From: Ignavibacteria bacterium
GTDB lineage: Bacteria; Bacteroidota; Ignavibacteria; Ignavibacteriales; Ignavibacteriaceae
Length of the DNA: 7,201 nucleotides
Direction: 5' to 3'
Assembly: GCA_030648225.1 (NCBI GenBank)
Contig: JAUSIA010000510.1
Location: forward strand, 1-7,201
Shown here: piece by piece, positions 6,443 to 7,201 of the stretch
How positions within the stretch are numbered: position 1 is the stretch's first letter
Layout: every line of letters begins with the position of its first letter
Notes under the pieces: model-generated
Told to the model about the DNA's origin: nothing
Databases searched by the model: none
The model's input: the letters and a program-made list of their open reading frames with translations, nothing else
Translations under genes and position numbers: made by a program

Positions 6443-6535
6443 TTTTCTGCTTGTTTTATTCATCTTTGTTAAAGTTTTCATTTAATACTAAATTTTAATA
6501 TCTCATAAATTCTTATCATCAATGGAGAAGGGAAA

Positions 6536-7201
6536 TTGAACAATACATATAAAGCTGCAGGAGTTGATATTGATGCCGGTGATGAAACCATTAAGCGAAT
6601 TAAAAAATTTGCCAAATCAACTTTTAATAAAAATGTACTTTCTGATATTGGGCTTTTTGGTGCTTTTTATAAACTCAATCTCAAGGGGTATTCCGAACCT
6701 GTTTTAGTTTCAAGTGTTGATGGAGTAGGTACAAAACTTAAAATTGCTTTTGCAACAGATAATCATAATACAGTCGGACAGGATTTAGTAAACCATTGTG
6801 TAAACGATATTGCAGTTTGCGGTGCTCAGCCGCTTTTCTTTTTAGATTATCTTGCTTTTGGAAAACTTAACCCTGACGTTGCTTCAAGTATTATTGAAGG
6901 TTTTTCTATTGCTTGTAAAGAGAATGGCTGTGCTTTAATAGGCGGCGAAACTGCTGAGATGCCGGGTCTGTATAATGAAAAAGAATATGATATGTCTGGC
7001 ACTATTGTAGGAATTGTAGATAAAAAAAATATTATTGATGGTAAATCAATAAAGAAAGGTGATGTTCTGATTGGTTTTAAATCAAACGGGCTTCATACAA
7101 ATGGTTATTCCTTAGCAAGAAAAGTTCTCTCTAAATTTAAACCTGAAGAAAAAATACCAGAACTTAATTCAACATTAGGTGAAGAACTGCTTAAGGTTCA
7201 T
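6536..7201 (+). CDS. purM: Phosphoribosylformylglycinamidine cyclo-ligase (AIR synthase), N-terminal part
   Basis: The first 222 codons of PurM, cut by the right edge; the E. coli enzyme has 345 residues, so about a third is missing. PurM closes the imidazole ring: FGAM + ATP gives AIR + ADP + Pi in cytosolic purine biosynthesis. Family motifs in order are 'YKAAGVDIDAG' (5-15), 'SSVDGVGTKLKIA' (59-71), 'VNDIAVCGAQPLFFLDY' (89-105), 'IGGETAEMPGLY' (135-146) and 'SNGLHTNGYSLAR' (183-195). They include the Gly-rich and acidic residues expected for nucleotide and FGAM binding. The start is TTG at 6536. The nearest ATG (6522) is out of frame, an in-frame TAA lies at 6506-6508, and GGAG/AAGGG (6524-6532) provides an SD. 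The first residues match the normal PurM N-terminus, so nothing is missing. It is divergent from the cytochrome gene. Confidence 0.96.
   Translation, partial: MNNTYKAAGVDIDAGDETIKRIKKFAKSTFNKNVLSDIGLFGAFYKLNLKGYSEPVLVSSVDGVGTKLKIAFATDNHNTVGQDLVNHCVNDIAVCGAQPLFFLDYLAFGKLNPDVASSIIEGFSIACKENGCALIGGETAEMPGLYNEKEYDMSGTIVGIVDKKNIIDGKSIKKGDVLIGFKSNGLHTNGYSLARKVLSKFKPEEKIPELNSTLGEELLKVH

Larger units (their letters stand above)
6215..6535. other. Divergent intergenic region between the cytochrome and purM
   Basis: About 320 bp without a credible gene. It holds one promoter candidate for each direction, two short inverted repeats (TCATTT-N4-AAATGA at 6358-6373 and TTCAA-N3-TTGAA at 6385-6397) and a 10 bp palindrome CTTTTAAAAG (6224-6233) just upstream of the cytochrome start. 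I see no tRNA, riboswitch consensus or terminator. Confidence 0.7.

Noticed and set aside
6449..6535. A purine riboswitch or other structured RNA in the purM leader
   Set aside because: The roughly 87 nt leader is A/T-rich and lacks the conserved purine-riboswitch core segments; no stable hairpin or terminator is visible.

Overview
This AT-rich window looks like chromosome of a Bacteroidota/Chlorobi-group bacterium, most likely Ignavibacteria or a close relative. The case rests on four things: an extracellular multiheme cytochrome ending in a type IX secretion (T9SS) sorting tail with a 'NYPNPFNPSTTIRF' motif, an hrcA-grpE-dnaJ cluster without dnaK, low GC, and weak or absent Shine-Dalgarno (SD) sequences at some genes alongside TTG starts at others. 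The lineage is inferred from sequence style, not from a database match.

Layout: everything from position 1 to 6214 is on the minus strand and only purM, at the right edge, is on the plus strand. In transcription order from about 3942 leftward are hrcA (heat-shock repressor), grpE (nucleotide exchange factor) and dnaJ (J-domain co-chaperone), 5 to 13 bp apart. After an 83 bp gap come a membrane-anchored ComEA-type helix-hairpin-helix protein and a PilM-like actin-fold protein that runs off the left edge. Upstream of hrcA lies a 187 bp gap with two adjacent bulged inverted repeats and the intrinsic terminator of the next gene. That gene (4130-6214) encodes a secreted protein of 694 residues with nine CXXCH haem sites, an N-terminal Ig-like domain and a C-terminal T9SS sorting domain. 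A roughly 320 bp divergent intergenic region separates it from purM (purine biosynthesis, truncated at the right edge).

Functionally the window holds three blocks: protein-folding stress control (HrcA represses, GrpE and DnaJ serve DnaK, which must be encoded elsewhere); a DNA-uptake/type IV pilus fragment (ComEA-like and PilM-like), possibly co-transcribed with the chaperones; and a probable cell-surface electron-transfer cytochrome transcribed away from a housekeeping purine gene. Both edge genes (PilM-like and PurM) start at TTG, and each TTG overlaps the TGA of a very short out-of-frame ATG reading frame. There is no CRISPR array, tRNA, rRNA or mobile element. The most distinctive items are the T9SS-tailed nonahaem cytochrome and the non-CIRCE inverted repeats in front of hrcA.
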